Part shown: positions 63,325 through 64,000 of the stretch, in pieces
How the letters are laid out: every line of letters begins with the position of its first letter
Position numbering within the stretch: position 1 is the stretch's first letter
Origin: Imperialibacter roseus
GTDB taxonomy: Bacteria; Bacteroidota; Bacteroidia; Cytophagales; Cyclobacteriaceae
Assembly: GCF_032999765.1 (NCBI RefSeq)
Contig: NZ_CP136051.1
Location: forward strand, 5,536,501 to 5,600,500
Direction of reading: 5' to 3'
Length of the DNA: 64,000 bases
Made by a program: the position numbers and the translations under genes
Notes under the pieces: model-generated
What the model was told of the DNA's origin: nothing
Databases searched by the model: none
Seen by the model: the letters and a program-made list of their open reading frames with translations, nothing else

Positions 63325-64000
63325 ATGCAGAGAGATACATTGATTTTTGACCTCATCCAAAAAGAGAAGAAAAGACAAGAAGACGGCATTGAGTTGATAG
63401 CCTCTGAGAACTTTGCTTCTCCGCAGGTAATCGAGGCGATGGGTACCGTGTTAACCAACAAATATGCCGAGGGCCTCCCTGGTAAAAGATACTATGGTGG
63501 GTGTGAAGTCGTTGATGAAATAGAAACTCTTGCGATTGAGCGTGCAAAGGAATTGTTTGGCGCCACCTGGGCCAACGTGCAACCCCACTCAGGGGCTCAG
63601 GCAAATGCCGCTGTGATGCTGGCAGTGCTTAATGCCGGTGACGCTATCCTTGGGTTTGACCTCTCACATGGTGGGCATTTAACTCACGGATCCCCCGTCA
63701 ACTTTTCAGGCAAGCTGTACCGGGCCAATTTTTATGGCGTTGAAAAGGAAACCGGCGTCATCAACTATGACGTGGTGGAAGCTACAGCAAAAAAAGAAAA
63801 ACCTAAGTTGATGATTTGTGGTGCTTCAGCTTACAGCAGAGACTGGGACTACGAAAGGCTCAGGGCCATCGCCGATCAAGTAGGTGCCCTATTGCTGGCA
63901 GATGTATCACATCCTGCGGGGCTCATTGCCCGGGGTTTGCTCAACGATCCGCTTGACTATTGCCACATAGTAACTACCACCACTCACAAAACACTGCGGG
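63325..64000 (+). CDS. glyA: Serine hydroxymethyltransferase GlyA, N-terminal part only
   Basis: Interconverts serine and glycine with tetrahydrofolate. The 225 codons present start [20 protein letters not shown] and include the family motifs [65 protein letters not shown] and the PLP-lysine motif [10 protein letters not shown] at the very end. It runs off the right edge. It is divergent from pheA and has its own promoter. It is shown as partial; no defect is visible in the part present. Confidence 0.96.
   Translation, partial: MQRDTLIFDLIQKEKKRQEDGIELIASENFASPQVIEAMGTVLTNKYAEGLPGKRYYGGCEVVDEIETLAIERAKELFGATWANVQPHSGAQANAAVMLAVLNAGDAILGFDLSHGGHLTHGSPVNFSGKLYRANFYGVEKETGVINYDVVEATAKKEKPKLMICGASAYSRDWDYERLRAIADQVGALLLADVSHPAGLIARGLLNDPLDYCHIVTTTTHKTLR

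Noticed and set aside
63062-63340. A 93-residue N-terminal extension of pheA
   Set aside because: It would cover the promoters of both pheA and glyA, and chorismate mutase domains start directly at the ATG at 63061.
1-64000. CRISPR arrays, tRNA or rRNA genes
   Set aside because: No regularly spaced short repeats and no cloverleaf or rRNA-like sequence were found on reading both strands; a dedicated scan was not possible.

Overview
The window is 64 kb of ordinary chromosomal DNA from a member of the Bacteroidota, most likely a Cytophagales-type marine or soil bacterium. Supporting this are a SusC/SusD pair driven by an ECF sigma factor and FecR, proteins with type IX secretion (T9SS) type A C-terminal signals, a CzcA-TolC fusion pump, and a TTG-N20-TAnnTTTG promoter of the Bacteroidota type in front of glyA. 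No rRNA, tRNA, CRISPR array, integrase or insertion sequence was seen.

Layout. 1-4092 (minus strand): a cut-off UPF0316 membrane protein, radA, a SRPBCC protein, an MscS channel and a YihY/BrkB membrane protein. 4093-4655 holds only doubtful coding fragments. 4656-10732 (plus): a heavy-metal efflux operon with a small His-rich protein, a CzcA-type RND pump fused to its TolC-like outer-membrane factor, and a lipoprotein adaptor. 10805-12421 (minus): an M24 aminopeptidase P. 12528-22520 (plus): two giant tandem surface proteins (about 1,480 and 1,496 residues) with ELWxTDGT repeats, an anchor domain, five Ig-like repeats and a T9SS signal, preceded by an orphan copy of the C-terminal end of the first one.

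22702-36570 (minus) is the most distinctive region. It reads ECF sigma factor, split FecR anti-sigma factor, SusC, SusD, a large FG-GAP/ASPIC-UnbV (CRTAC1-like) lipoprotein, a vanadium haloperoxidase/PAP2-like lipoprotein, and a second CRTAC1-like protein with a C-terminal membrane anchor. A strong hairpin terminator sits between susD and the rest. No glycoside hydrolase is present, so this is not a standard polysaccharide-utilisation locus and its substrate is unknown.

36916-47173 mixes an orphan Tat-exported molybdenum hydroxylase, a DUF1761-like/AraC/VOC cluster, mazG, a small Cys-rich membrane protein, glmM, a cysteine desulfurase, ferrochelatase, a secreted protein of unknown function and a VTT membrane protein. 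47384-51707 encodes two overlapping signalling kinases. 51691-54256 holds a hydrolase, a MOSC protein and two unknowns. 54384-56779 is a beta-helix lipoprotein with a diheme cytochrome, a known but functionally uncharacterised pair. 56922-61291 holds a small unknown gene, recJ, lptB and a GH3-family protein. The window ends with a PepSY-like protein, the bifunctional P-protein pheA and, divergently, a cut-off glyA.

Functions were assigned by reading motifs and from memory of the families; no database search was possible. Coordinates of starts were adjusted where a signal peptide, promoter or domain boundary argued for a downstream codon.
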